DNA from: Varunaivibrio sulfuroxidans
GTDB taxonomy: Bacteria; Pseudomonadota; Alphaproteobacteria; Rhodospirillales; Magnetovibrionaceae
Direction of reading: 5' to 3'
Length of the DNA stretch: 64,000 nt
Assembly (NCBI RefSeq): GCF_029318635.1
Contig: NZ_CP119676.1
Span: 1,997,001 to 2,061,000 of the forward strand
This document shows, piece after piece, positions 52,157 through 60,733 of the stretch. Made by a program: the position numbers and the translations under genes. Each line of letters begins with the position of its first letter. Position 1 is the stretch's first letter. Below the pieces are notes generated by a model, which saw only the letters and a list, made by a program, of their open reading frames with translations, did not search any database and was not told the DNA's origin.

Positions 52157-53290
52157 ATGGATATCGAAGGGTTGATCACCCCGGCGTTGATCCTTGACCG
52201 GCGACGCCTTCTGTCCAACGCGGCGCTGATGCGCGATCGCGCAGGACGCCTGGGGGTGACGTTGCGTCCTCATATGAAAACCGCCAAGTCTCCCGAAATC
52301 GGGCGCATCGCCTTGGGGTGCGACGTCGGCGATGCGGATGGGACGGGGCCGGTTACGGTATCGACCCTGCGTGAAGCGGATTATTTTCGCGGCCACGGCT
52401 TTAACGATATTCTGTACGCCGTCGCCATCGCGCCCGGCAAGCTCGATCAGGCGGCGGGCATGATGTCCTGGGGGCTGGATCTGAAAATCGTCACCGACAC
52501 GGTGCAAGGCGCGCGCGCCATCGCGGCGCACGGATCGCCCTTTCAAGTGCTCATCGAGATTGATTGCGGAGATCACCGGGGTGGTGTGGCGGACGGCGAT
52601 GCGGCGCTGCTTGAGATCGCCGCCGCCGTCGAGGACGGCGGCAAGGCGAAAATTTGCGGCGTGATGACCCACGCCGGGCAGTCTTACGATTGCCGCACCC
52701 CCGAAAGCATGGCCGAGGTCGCCGAGATCGAGCGCCGGGCCGCGGTGGACGCCGCCGATCGATTGCGCGAGGCGGGATTTTCCTGTTCGATCGTCAGCGT
52801 CGGCTCAACGCCGACGGCAACCTTCGCCCGCGACTTGAGCGGGGTTACCGAAATCCGTCCCGGCGTTTATATGTTCTCGGACCTGTTTCAGGCGGCCATC
52901 GGGACCAGCCGGATCGACGACCTTGCGGTTTCCGTGCTCGCCAGCGTCATCGGTCGTCGTGAAGGCGACAATATGGCGTTGATCGACGCCGGTGGCCTCG
53001 CCCTGTCGAAGGATCGCTCGGGGGCCGTTCTCGATGACGATCCGGGATATGGGCTGGTGTGCGATCCCTTGACGTGCCGCCCGATCGGCGATTTGCGGAT
53101 AAGCGCGGTGAGTCAGGAGCATGGCCGGGTGACCTCTCCTTCGGGTACGCCGCTGACCTTGGAAATCGGATCCAAGGTGCGTATTTTGCCCAACCACGCT
53201 TGTATGACCAGCGCGGCCTACGAGGCTTATCACGTCGTCGATGGAGGGGATGAAATTATCGCCCGTTGGCGGCGTTGTAACGGTTGGTGA
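52157..53290 (+). CDS. DSD1-family PLP enzyme (D-threonine aldolase / D-serine dehydratase-like)
   Basis: The 377-residue fold-type III protein has the PLP lysine in LRPHMKTAKSPEIGRI, then LVEIDCGDHRGGV-like and CGVMTHAGQSYDCRTPESMAEVAEIE. The C-terminal LPNHACMTSAAYEAYHVVDGGDEIIARWRRCNGW provides the His and Cys that bind the catalytic metal in DSD1 enzymes. It could be a D-threonine/3-hydroxy-D-aspartate aldolase or a D-serine dehydratase; the reaction cannot be settled from sequence. No neighbour clarifies it. Confidence 0.88.
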   Translation: MDIEGLITPALILDRRRLLSNAALMRDRAGRLGVTLRPHMKTAKSPEIGRIALGCDVGDADGTGPVTVSTLREADYFRGHGFNDILYAVAIAPGKLDQAAGMMSWGLDLKIVTDTVQGARAIAAHGSPFQVLIEIDCGDHRGGVADGDAALLEIAAAVEDGGKAKICGVMTHAGQSYDCRTPESMAEVAEIERRAAVDAADRLREAGFSCSIVSVGSTPTATFARDLSGVTEIRPGVYMFSDLFQAAIGTSRIDDLAVSVLASVIGRREGDNMALIDAGGLALSKDRSGAVLDDDPGYGLVCDPLTCRPIGDLRISAVSQEHGRVTSPSGTPLTLEIGSKVRILPNHACMTSAAYEAYHVVDGGDEIIARWRRCNGW

Positions 53291-53321
53291 GGGCGGGCTC
53301 GCCGCCGCTCGAATGCGGGCT

Positions 53322-54047
53322 TTACGCCGCCAGCCATTCGTCGAGCAACGGGGCCAGGGCCGCGAACGGGCGATAGCCCAAGGTCAAAAAACCATATTGC
53401 CCATTTTCCACGCACAGCACTGCGGGAAAGCCGCCGACACCGTATGTGCGGGTTTTTTCGAAATCGTGTGTCGTGCGTCGAAGGGTTTGTGGGTTCTCTA
53501 GCAAAGCCAGAAATGCGTCCCGGGGATAGCCTTCTTGTTCGGCGATATCGGCGAGGACGATATTCTTCGTGACGTCGCGTCCACCGGCGTAGAAGGCCTT
53601 TTGGACGGCGGTGAGGTAGGCGATTTCCCGTTCCGGCGTATGCCCGGGCGCGCCGGCGCGCGTCGCCACGACGGCGCGGCAGGCGGGCAGAGTATCGTAA
53701 ACGAAACCGTGATCGTCGAAACGGGAGAAGTCGAACGGCTGGCCGGTTTGCTTATGGACGTGTCGCCAATGTCCGGCGATGTCGTCGCGCATCCCGGCGT
53801 TCCAAGGTTCGCGGGCGCCGGTACGCAGACCGCCCATTACCAGTTCCAGGTGCGCCGTCCCTTTGGCGGCGTCGGCGATTTCTTCGAGAACCGGAGCGAA
53901 TCCCCAGCACCACGAACACATCGGGTCGGCAAAAACGAGAATGGTTTTTCCCTGGGGCGCGTTCTGGGGCGCGTTCTGGGGCGCGTCGCCATCCGCTGCG
54001 GGATTTATTTCGCGCCCGCCGCCGGGGGTTGGGCAGGAGGTGGCCAT
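53322..54047 (-). CDS. DsbA-family (FrnE-like) thiol oxidoreductase
   Basis: The 241-residue protein has a thioredoxin fold with ILVFADPMCSWCWGFAPVLEEI (CSWC active site), GGLRTGAREPWN and the cis-Pro loop TYGVGGFPAVLCVENGQ. It lacks a signal peptide and resembles cytoplasmic FrnE/COG3531 proteins. The N terminus carries an in-frame repeat (APQNAPQNAPQ, 12-bp units). The start at 54047 has GGAGA upstream. It lies 55 bp downstream of the AhpD-like gene on the same strand, suggesting a joint redox role. Confidence 0.88.
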   Translation of the reverse strand: MATSCPTPGGGREINPAADGDAPQNAPQNAPQGKTILVFADPMCSWCWGFAPVLEEIADAAKGTAHLELVMGGLRTGAREPWNAGMRDDIAGHWRHVHKQTGQPFDFSRFDDHGFVYDTLPACRAVVATRAGAPGHTPEREIAYLTAVQKAFYAGGRDVTKNIVLADIAEQEGYPRDAFLALLENPQTLRRTTHDFEKTRTYGVGGFPAVLCVENGQYGFLTLGYRPFAALAPLLDEWLAA

Positions 54048-54102
54048 GGGTTTCTCCGTTAACGTCTTATTGTCGGGACCGAGGGCGTCCGCTCACGGGA
54101 TC

Positions 54103-54648
54103 TCAGGCGCGCCTTGCGAAGGCGTCGTCGAGAGGCGGCGCGGTCAGGTGTTCGACATAATCGCCCAACGTCTGCGTCGCAATCGCGAGGGCGATATCGA
54201 GAACCTGATCGCGCGTATGTCCGGCGACGATAAAATCGTTGACGTCATCGCGCGACACGCGCCCGCGGTTGCGCACCATCTTAGCGGTAAAGTCGCGGAT
54301 CACCGCCAGCTTGGGGTCCAATATGGGGCGGTCTTCGCGTACCGCCGCGATGATTTCGGGGGAAAGTCCCGCCGCCCGCGCGGCCTGGCTGTGGGCGGCG
54401 ACGCCGTAAGGGCTTTGATCGGCGCAACTGACGGTCAGGCAAATCAAATGTTGTTCCGCACCACTGAAGGCGCTGCTTTCGAGCTGGCGGCAGGCCTCAT
54501 CGTAGGCGGTGATGGTGCGCGGCGAAAGAGCCATCGCCGCCAGCAAATTGGGCACGAAACCATTTTTGCTTCGCCGCTCGGTCATAACCGCGCGCGATCC
54601 CTCGGGGGCGGTGTCGATGGTGTGCAAAGTGAAGGAATGATCGTGCAT
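54103..54648 (-). CDS. AhpD/carboxymuconolactone-decarboxylase-like protein lacking the CxxC pair
   Basis: The 181-residue protein starts at 54648 (AAGGA upstream) and carries the CMD-like helical domain, LLAAMALSPRTITAYDEACRQLESSAFSGAEQHLICLTVSCADQSPYGVAAHSQAARAAGLS. In AhpD-like enzymes the motif is C-x2-C-x3-H; here it is Ser79-x2-Gly82-x3-His86, so both redox cysteines are gone. Cys70 and Cys75 are nearby but out of register. C-terminal VRNRGRVSRDDVNDFIVAGHTRDQVLDIALAIATQTLGDYVEHLTAPPLDDAF is otherwise standard. Likely not an alkylhydroperoxidase; the function is unknown. It precedes the FrnE-like gene. Confidence 0.85.
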   Translation of the reverse strand: MHDHSFTLHTIDTAPEGSRAVMTERRSKNGFVPNLLAAMALSPRTITAYDEACRQLESSAFSGAEQHLICLTVSCADQSPYGVAAHSQAARAAGLSPEIIAAVREDRPILDPKLAVIRDFTAKMVRNRGRVSRDDVNDFIVAGHTRDQVLDIALAIATQTLGDYVEHLTAPPLDDAFARRA

Positions 54649-54881
54649 GGTGGAAATCCTTATCACCGAAAAACGGCCCTTCGGGGCGGGGGGGGTAGGT
54701 CGGCGCCTTATTTTCCTCGGGTCGATTTTAGCCCAATTTCGCCGCGCCGGTCGGAGGTTCGCGGTACATAGACACGCGGCGCGTGGCCACCGCACCGATT
54801 TTTTTGAATGATCGGTTTAAAATTGCATCGCCAGTAAAGCAGAACCGCCGTCCCGCCGTCAAATACTCAATAATAAAAATA

Positions 54882-54897
54882 TTGAATGGTCGTTCAA
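54882..54897. promoter_or_regulatory. Candidate TetR-family operator
   Basis: TTGAATGGTCGTTCAA is a near-palindrome (TGAA...TTCA) typical of sites bound by TetR regulators near Rossmann and redox genes. It lies between the TetR gene and the AhpD-like/FrnE-like operon, 234 bp upstream of the latter. The link to this TetR protein is inference. Confidence 0.5.
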
Positions 54898-54900
54898 AAA

Positions 54901-54932
54901 TATATGATCATAAAAAATATATGATCATAAAA
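54901..54932. repeat. 17-bp direct repeat with TATGATCATA palindrome
   Basis: TATATGATCATAAAAAA followed by TATATGATCATAAAA, each containing TATGATCATA. It is next to the TetR operator candidate and could be a second protein site or slippage. Confidence 0.55.
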
Positions 54933-55115
54933 GCGGGGTTTTTTTGTGACGATTTAAAAGAAGCGCTCGGGGGAACCTAGTGGATCGACTCCGACGTTTC
55001 GCTCCCGCGAACCATCGGGCCGACCACTATCTATCTTTTTGTTGCAGTTTGATTTTTTCACACATTCGTGCCCAATGGCGTCGGACTCAAACGTTAAACG
55101 CAAACCACGAGGTTC

Positions 55116-55697
55116 TCAATCCAGACTGTCCAGCGCATTCTTGACGATATCGCGGATGATCTCGGGGTCGGGGTTGGCCTTTGCGACGACCAAGATACCT
55201 TGGGTCACGCCGACCAGGAAGCGCGCCAGGGGGCGGGCTTTTTTATCGGGGTTGATCTCGCCTTTTTTCTGGCCGCGTCGAATGATTAGGGTGAACGCAT
55301 CCTCCAGCGCGCCCAGGTTGTCACGCATCCACCAGGCAATGTGTTCGTCCCGATTGGCCAATTCGGCGGCGGTGTTGGTCATCAGGCAGCCGCGGTTGAG
55401 GGCGTCGTGTTTGGCGCGTTTGTAAAGGTTCTTGAAGAACAGGCGGATGGTTTTACGCGGGGGGCCGTCGCGGGCGGTCTCGATCAGGCCCTGCGCCGCC
55501 GAACGTTCGGCATAGCGCTCCATCACCGCGGCGAACAGGCCGGCCTTATCGCCGAAGGTGTTGTATAGGCTGCCCCGATTGACCCCGGTGGCGTCAACCA
55601 AATCCTGGATCGAGGTGCCCTTGTACCCTTTGGCCCAAAAGGCCTGGGTCGCGTGCTCGAGAAGATCGTCGGGATCAAATTTGCGGGGCCGGGCCAT
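55116..55697 (-). CDS. TetR/AcrR-family transcriptional regulator
   Basis: The product has about 193 residues, MARPRKFDPDDLLEHATQAFWAKGYKGTSIQDLVDATGVNRGSLYNTFGDKAGLFAAVMERY, a standard N-terminal helix-turn-helix. The C-terminal domain has RGCLMTNTAAELANRDEHIAWWMRDNLGALEDAFTLIIRRGQ, the pattern of a common electrophile- or aldehyde-responsive group; Cys in RGCLM is a possible sensor residue. The start at 55697 fits the family. It probably controls the downstream AhpD-like/FrnE-like operon and itself. Confidence 0.9.
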   Translation of the reverse strand: MARPRKFDPDDLLEHATQAFWAKGYKGTSIQDLVDATGVNRGSLYNTFGDKAGLFAAVMERYAERSAAQGLIETARDGPPRKTIRLFFKNLYKRAKHDALNRGCLMTNTAAELANRDEHIAWWMRDNLGALEDAFTLIIRRGQKKGEINPDKKARPLARFLVGVTQGILVVAKANPDPEIIRDIVKNALDSLD

Positions 55698-55865
55698 GCG
55701 GCGTTCCTCTGGACATTCCTTGGACGCCCTCCAGATCGTTTTCGAGGGCGCCCCTTTTTCTTTCGGGGTTATTTTAGAACACGCCGACAAAAAGGAAAGC
55801 CCCGCCTTCGGGCGCGCCGCGTCCGGGCCCTTGCGCGCGAGGCGGTCGTGAAATGCGCGCCGTCG

Positions 55866-56969
55866 TCAGGCGGCGTTGACGGTTCTGGCGTTTTCGCGTT
55901 TTCGGGCGTGCTCGCTGGCCGATTTCAATTGTCCGCAGGCGGCCATGATGTCGCGTCCGCGCGGCTGGCGGATCGGGGCGGAAAAGCCCTCATCATTGAG
56001 GATCTGTGAAAATTTGCGGACCCGGTTGTTGGATGAACATTCGTAATCCGTCCCCGGCCAAGGGTTGAAGGGGATCAGATTGAATTTAGCGGGCACCGCG
56101 TACATGCGCATTAGGCGCGCCAGTTCGCGAGCATCGGCATCGGAATCGTTGACGTCCTTGATCATCACGTACTCCATGGTGATGCGCCGGGCGTTGGACG
56201 CACCGGGATAATCGCGGCACGCCTTGAGCAACTGGTCGATCGGATACTTGCGGTTGATCGGCACCAGGATGTCGCGGACCTCGTCCCTGGGGGCGTGCAG
56301 GCTGACCGCCAGATCGACGTCCAGTTCACGGCCCAATCGGCCCATCAGGGGGACCACCCCCGAAGTGGACAGCGTGATCCGGCGCTTGGAAATGGCGATG
56401 CCTTCGCCGTCGGTGAGAATACGCAGCGCCTTGGCGACATTGTCGTAGTTCATCAACGGCTCGCCCATGCCCATCATCACGATGTTGGTGATCTGCCGTC
56501 CATCGACACCGGAGGGCCATTCCCCACGTTGGTCCCGCGCCAGCATGACCTGGCCGACGATCTCCGCCGCCGTCAGGTCGCGCACCCGCAGTTGGGTCCC
56601 GGTGTGGCAGAACGCACAATTGAGGGTGCAGCCGACCTGCGAAGAGACGCATAAAGCGCCGCGGTCGGTCTCGGGAATGAGCACGGTTTCGACTTCGTTG
56701 CCGTCGTCAAAGCGCACCAACCATTTGCGCGAGGCGTCTTCGGAGACCAAGGCGCGCGCCACCTGGGGGCGGCCGACGACGCAGGTTTCCTTGAGGTTGT
56801 CGCGTAGTGACTTCGACAGGGTCGTCATCTTGGCGAAATCGGTCTGGCCGCGATGATAGATCCAGTGCCAAACTTGGTTGGCGCGAAACGGCTTTTCACC
56901 GATGCTGGCGAAGGTCGCAACCATTTCCTCACGCGAAAGGCCGACCAGATTAATGCGATGATCCATCAT
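55866..56969 (-). CDS. rlmN: Dual-specificity RNA methyltransferase RlmN
   Basis: The product has about 367 residues and is a radical-SAM enzyme with the cluster motif [30 protein letters not shown], and [24 protein letters not shown]. The conserved C-terminal Cys in [11 protein letters not shown] is the one that forms the protein-RNA adduct. It methylates C2 of A2503 in 23S rRNA and of A37 in some tRNAs. The ATG at 56969 or 56966 starts the family-typical sequence. It is divergent from the asparaginase gene. Confidence 0.95.
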   Translation of the reverse strand: MMDHRINLVGLSREEMVATFASIGEKPFRANQVWHWIYHRGQTDFAKMTTLSKSLRDNLKETCVVGRPQVARALVSEDASRKWLVRFDDGNEVETVLIPETDRGALCVSSQVGCTLNCAFCHTGTQLRVRDLTAAEIVGQVMLARDQRGEWPSGVDGRQITNIVMMGMGEPLMNYDNVAKALRILTDGEGIAISKRRITLSTSGVVPLMGRLGRELDVDLAVSLHAPRDEVRDILVPINRKYPIDQLLKACRDYPGASNARRITMEYVMIKDVNDSDADARELARLMRMYAVPAKFNLIPFNPWPGTDYECSSNNRVRKFSQILNDEGFSAPIRQPRGRDIMAACGQLKSASEHARKRENARTVNAA

Positions 56970-57194
56970 GATGCATCCGTATACTCCGATTGTCACCATT
57001 TGGCAAAGATGAAAAACGGATCAAAACCCGCATTCCGGGCGACGTTGGGAGGGCGTCGCCTTGGTTCTCGGCTCTCGGTGTTCGCCAATGTCCTCTTGCG
57101 GCGGCCCGGCGATGACGATAAAGCAAGGCATCGTCGGTTCCACCCCAATCGCGAGGGAGTGCGCCGACAGTTCCAAAGAGCGAAAGGTTAAGAC

Positions 57195-58271
57195 ATGAAC
57201 GCCGATAAGGCCGCTGTTCCCGAAATTCCGATTTTGTCCGCGAACCCGATTTTAATCGAAGCCGAGCGCGGCGAGGTTGTCGAAAATATTTATCGCGGAG
57301 CGTTCGCGGTGGTTGGCGCGGATGGCCGCACGGTCGCCGGTCGGGGCGACATCCACCGTCCGGTGTTTCCCCGTTCGGCGGCCAAACCGTTACAGGCGCT
57401 GGCGTTGGTCGAAAGCGGGGCGGCCGACGCCTTCGCCCTGCGTCCACGGGAAATCGCGCTGGCCTGCGCCTCTCATAGTGGCGAGGCGGTCCATGTCGCG
57501 GCGGTGCGCGCTTGGTTGGAGCGCCTCGACCTCGGGGTGGGCGATCTGGAATGCGGCGTGATGGAGCCTTACGACACCGATACGGCGCGTGCGCTGTGCA
57601 CGAGCGGGGGCGTTCCCAATGCCTTTCACCATATGTGTTCGGGTAAGCACAGCGGTTTTTTGACCCTGGCGAAACACTTGGGGGGGCCGACCCGGGGCTA
57701 CATCGAGGCCGACCACCCGGTGCAGCGAAGGGTGCGCGCGGTGATCGAGGAGATGAGCGGAGCGCGCCTCACGCCCCATGTTTGCGCGACGGACGGTTGC
57801 GGCATCCCGACCTTCGCCCTTCCCCTCGTCGCGTTCGCCGCCGCCCTGGCGCGTCTTGCCCAACCCCGAATCAAGCCCCAGAATCAGGTCTTCGCCGCCG
57901 AACGCATCGACGCTTGTCGGCGGGTGTGCAAAGCGATGGCCAGCCATCCCGATCTGGTCGGCGGTCGGGGCCGCTTCGATACCCGCGCCATGATCGCCAC
58001 ACGCGGGCGGGTGTTGCTGAAAAGCGGGGCCGAGGGCGTCTACGCCATGATCGCCCCCGAGGCGGGCCTGGGGATCGCTCTTAAAATCGACGATGGCGAC
58101 AAACGGGCCTCGGAAATGGTTGCGGCGAACCTTCTTAACGCCTTGGGCCTGCTCGACGGTCCCGCCCGCGACGCCCTCAAGGAGGACCTGGAATGCCCGT
58201 GGTTAAATGTCGCCGGCAAACGCGTCGGCGTGATCCGCCCGGCGGGTGATGCTTTTAGCGCGTTGTTGTAA
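57195..58271 (+). CDS. Asparaginase (L-asparaginase II family, PF06089 type)
   Basis: The 358-residue protein has the pattern VENIYRGAFAVVGADGRTVAGRGDIHRPVFPRSAAKPLQALALVESGAADAF, then CASHSGEAVHVAAVRAWL, HHMCSGKHSGFLTLAKHLGG and VCATDGCGIPTFALPLVAFA, and GGRGRFDTRAMIATRGRVLLKSGAEGVYAMI. This matches the thermolabile bacterial asparaginase family related to serine-dependent hydrolases. The start at 57195 is after AAGGTTAAG. The hypothetical membrane protein follows 30 bp downstream. Confidence 0.9.
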   Translation: MNADKAAVPEIPILSANPILIEAERGEVVENIYRGAFAVVGADGRTVAGRGDIHRPVFPRSAAKPLQALALVESGAADAFALRPREIALACASHSGEAVHVAAVRAWLERLDLGVGDLECGVMEPYDTDTARALCTSGGVPNAFHHMCSGKHSGFLTLAKHLGGPTRGYIEADHPVQRRVRAVIEEMSGARLTPHVCATDGCGIPTFALPLVAFAAALARLAQPRIKPQNQVFAAERIDACRRVCKAMASHPDLVGGRGRFDTRAMIATRGRVLLKSGAEGVYAMIAPEAGLGIALKIDDGDKRASEMVAANLLNALGLLDGPARDALKEDLECPWLNVAGKRVGVIRPAGDAFSALL

Positions 58272-58301
58272 TGCGATAACGGCAACGAGGAGGGATTGAG
58301 G

Positions 58302-59054
58302 GTGGGAGTGAACATCAAAAAAGCCCGCGTGGCGACGCGCAGGTGGCTGCTCGAAACAAAGTTGGGGCGCCTTATCCTGCTTTTTATCGCCCCGCTTGTC
58401 CTTTTGCCGGACGACCTTAAGGGAAACGGTCTTTATAGCCGGTTTGGCGGCGCCTTGAATATCGCCGGGCCCGCGAGCGCCTTTTTTGGCTACGCCATTG
58501 CGAAGTTTTTGGGCGTTTTGATTATGCTTGTGCCATACCCCACCATGCTTAGTCTTTCCTCGGCATACCGCGTCTTCAATAAGGCTGAATGGGAATTGCG
58601 CGTCGCCGGAATCGTCATCGCTTTCGTTTGTATATTTTTATATGCCGGGTTTTCGTGGTTCTTCGAAAAAGGATTTGGGGCGGTGAGTCGGAAGCTTGTC
58701 GGTTCAAGCAACCCGCCCGGCTTTAATTATTTCGTCCTCATGGGCGCGAGCGGGTTTTGTTGGGCCGGGTCGATGCTGTTTTTCGTGTCGTTATTGGCGC
58801 CGGTCGTACAGGACCGGGGGATCGCTGGGTTAAGCGCACGCGTTTCGGCGCATCCTTGGTGGGGCCTGACCGCCACCATCGTCATGATCCTTCTTTGGGA
58901 ACGGAAAAATTACATGAAAAGCCAGGCCGCACGACAGATCTACGCCAACGGGTGGATAGCCTTCGGGCGGAATATAATCTTTTTTCTCCTACTTGTCGGG
59001 ATGATACTTCTTGTACTTGTCGGGATGATACTTGGCCTTACCTACCCGCGGTGA
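58302..59054 (+). CDS. Hypothetical multi-pass membrane protein
   Basis: The product is about 250 residues, with hydrophobic segments around residues 22-38, 60-85, 100-118, 145-168, 184-196 and 220-248. I do not recognise the family. The GTG at 58302 is chosen because GAGGAGGG lies seven bases upstream; TTG 58296 and GTG 58308 are also in frame. The last helix carries a tandem 21-27-bp repeat (LLLVGMILLVLVGMIL). It ends 3 bp before the convergent TrmH-like gene. Confidence 0.6.
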   Translation: MGVNIKKARVATRRWLLETKLGRLILLFIAPLVLLPDDLKGNGLYSRFGGALNIAGPASAFFGYAIAKFLGVLIMLVPYPTMLSLSSAYRVFNKAEWELRVAGIVIAFVCIFLYAGFSWFFEKGFGAVSRKLVGSSNPPGFNYFVLMGASGFCWAGSMLFFVSLLAPVVQDRGIAGLSARVSAHPWWGLTATIVMILLWERKNYMKSQAARQIYANGWIAFGRNIIFFLLLVGMILLVLVGMILGLTYPR

Positions 59055-59057
59055 TCT

Positions 59058-59651
59058 TTACGTCTTCTCCAGCGACGGGTCGTCGAAGCCGGGGCCGGTC
59101 GGGGCGGCTTCGCGGAAGGGCTCGGCCCGGGTGCGGAAAATCGGGCCGCCGTGGACGTGTTCGGGCAGATCCTCGGTCGGGCCGCCGGGGCGCATCGGTC
59201 GGGGGGCGAAGCGGCCCAGGGCGATCGTGCGGTCGTACATCACGATCGCCGCGGCGAGCGAGACGTTGATGCAAAACCGGGTTGGAATTTTGATAATGTG
59301 CGCGCAGCGGGCGGTCATTTCAGGCGACAGCGATCCCCGCTCGGGACCGAGGACATAGGCGGCCCGCCCCGGATGGGTGAAGCTGGGCAAATCGACGGCG
59401 TCGTCGGTCAGTTCGATACCGACCAAGGTGCACCCCGCGGGCAGAATCATGTGGTCGAGATCGGGAAAGGCGTAGTAGGGTACATGGCCGGCGGCGTCGG
59501 AGGTGTCGGCGCGTTTCATTCGAGGCCGGGCGTAATCGCCCGCGACGGTGAACACGAAACTGGCGCCGAAGGCGTGGGCGGTGCGAAAAATCGCGCCGAC
59601 GTTCATCGCCTTGTTGATGCGCTCGGCTCCAATGGCGAAGTATCCGCGCAT
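59058..59651 (-). CDS. TrmH/SpoU-family RNA methyltransferase
   Basis: The product has about 197 residues of the SPOUT knot: NVGAIFRTAHAFGASFVFTVAGDYARP (motif 1), AYVLGPERGSLSPEM (motif 2) and RFCINVSLAAAIVMYDRTIALG (motif 3, with conserved Asn). The C-terminal FAPRPMRPGGPTEDLPEHVHGGPIFRTRAEPFREAAPTGPGF extension is seen in alphaproteobacterial members. Likely a ribose 2'-O-methyltransferase of tRNA or rRNA; the site is not known. ATG 59651 or GTG 59657 may be the start. Confidence 0.88.
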   Translation of the reverse strand: MRGYFAIGAERINKAMNVGAIFRTAHAFGASFVFTVAGDYARPRMKRADTSDAAGHVPYYAFPDLDHMILPAGCTLVGIELTDDAVDLPSFTHPGRAAYVLGPERGSLSPEMTARCAHIIKIPTRFCINVSLAAAIVMYDRTIALGRFAPRPMRPGGPTEDLPEHVHGGPIFRTRAEPFREAAPTGPGFDDPSLEKT

Positions 59652-59772
59652 GGTCACATTTTACTCCAAGCTCCCGGTCCCCGAGGGCGTTTCCCAATTG
59701 TGTCGGAAGATGACGAAAATGGCCCGATATCGCAACCCTTGAGAGGGTTCTTTTTAGAATGTCTAAGGAAAA

Positions 59773-59797
59773 TTAGGGACAACCCCAATATTATCCA
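59773..59797 (+). promoter_or_regulatory. Conserved 25-bp upstream block, DsrE-like gene 1
   Basis: TTAGGGACAACCCCAATATT and five more bases match the block at 60563-60587 at 23 of 25 positions. It sits 179 bp upstream of the start codon of DsrE-like gene 1. It contains a 6-bp dyad (TTAGGG/CCCYAA) and AATATT. A regulator binding site is the simplest reading. Confidence 0.6.
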
Positions 59798-59951
59798 GGA
59801 AAATAAAGGGGCAGTATGATGGCCGAAAAACCTAAAGTTAGCTTTGATTTTTGACGGTTGATGCGCGCACGGTGGAGTTGCGCCACTCGAACACGATGTG
59901 AGCCGCAGAAGAAAAAAAGCCCAGTCTGTTTGTTTAAATTGGAGAGTATCT

Positions 59952-60410
59952 ATGCTGAAAACAAAGATGATGGCCCTGGGGGCGTTGCTTGCCCTGTTTT
60001 TGGGCGCGCTTACGCCGACCCAGGCCCGTGCGGCCGATCCGGCCCAGCACCGGATCGTGATTCAGATCGACAACAACAATAAGGCGCTGATGAATTTGGT
60101 GCTGAACAACGCGGCGAACGTCGATGCCTATTACAAAGCGAAGGGCGAGGACGTCCAAATCGAAATCGTTGCATATGGTCCCGGTCTGAACATGCTGCGC
60201 GCCGACAAATCGCCGGTCAAGGCGCGGATCGCCAGCTTCGGCGAGAACTTCGACAACATCCGTTTTTCGGCCTGTGACAACACCCTGGAAAATATGGCGA
60301 AAAAAGAAGGTAAGGTGCCCCCCCTGGTGCCCCAAGCCAAACATGTGCCGTCGGGTGTGGTGCGTATCTCGGAACTTCAGGAACAGGGTTGGAGCTACGT
60401 GCGCCCCTAA
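59952..60410 (+). CDS. Exported DsrE-like protein, tandem copy 1
   Basis: The 152-residue protein has a signal peptide (MLKTKMMALGALLALFLGAL...QARA, to about residue 27). The mature part is DsrE-like: HRIVIQIDNNNKALMNLVLNNAANVDAYYKAKGEDVQIEIVAYGPGLNMLRADKSPVK, then IRFSACDNTLENMAKKEG with one conserved Cys108. The family binds or transfers sulphur, or acts in small oligomers; the periplasmic role is unknown. The GGAGAG ribosome binding site supports the start. It is followed by a strong terminator and by a close paralogue. Confidence 0.87.
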   Translation: MLKTKMMALGALLALFLGALTPTQARAADPAQHRIVIQIDNNNKALMNLVLNNAANVDAYYKAKGEDVQIEIVAYGPGLNMLRADKSPVKARIASFGENFDNIRFSACDNTLENMAKKEGKVPPLVPQAKHVPSGVVRISELQEQGWSYVRP

Positions 60411-60445
60411 TTTGAAGCCGCCGGAATTATCGGCGCGAGAATGAG

Positions 60446-60506
60446 AAAACGGCGGAGACGTCCAGGTCCTTATGTCGGGAAACCTGGACGTCTCCGCCGT
60501 TTTTTT
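60446..60506 (+). terminator. Long perfect terminator after DsrE-like gene 1
   Basis: A 22-bp stem, AAAACGGCGGAGACGTCCAG with its complement, a short loop and a TTTTTTT run make one of the strongest terminators in the window. Confidence 0.93.
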
Positions 60507-60562
60507 GTGGGTAAGGGAGAAGGGCGATATCTCGCGTTTTAGTGTGGATTCCCTGAGAGAAG

Positions 60563-60587
60563 TTAGGGACAACCCTAATATTTTCCA
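60563..60587 (+). promoter_or_regulatory. Conserved 25-bp upstream block, DsrE-like gene 2
   Basis: TTAGGGACAACCCTAATATT and five more bases, with a perfect TTAGGG-ACAA-CCCTAA dyad. It lies 171 bp upstream of DsrE-like gene 2, nearly the same distance as for gene 1, while the DNA between differs. Confidence 0.62.
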
Positions 60588-60733
60588 TGTGTTACAACGG
60601 GCAATATATATTCGAGAAATTCTAAATTTGATTTTCTCTTGTGGAGAGAGTGAGAATAGCGACACCGTTCCGCTCAATAACAAAAAGGAACGCAATAAAA
60701 AATTCGGTCACTTCGTTCAAATGGGAGGTCTAT

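Larger units (their letters stand above)
54649..55115. other. Intergenic region with candidate TetR operators
   Basis: About 470 bp between the TetR gene and the AhpD-like gene. The part at 54780-54950 is AT-rich and contains an inverted repeat at 54882-54897, a related imperfect site at 54804-54820, and a direct repeat at 54901-54932. No convincing gene was found. Confidence 0.5.
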
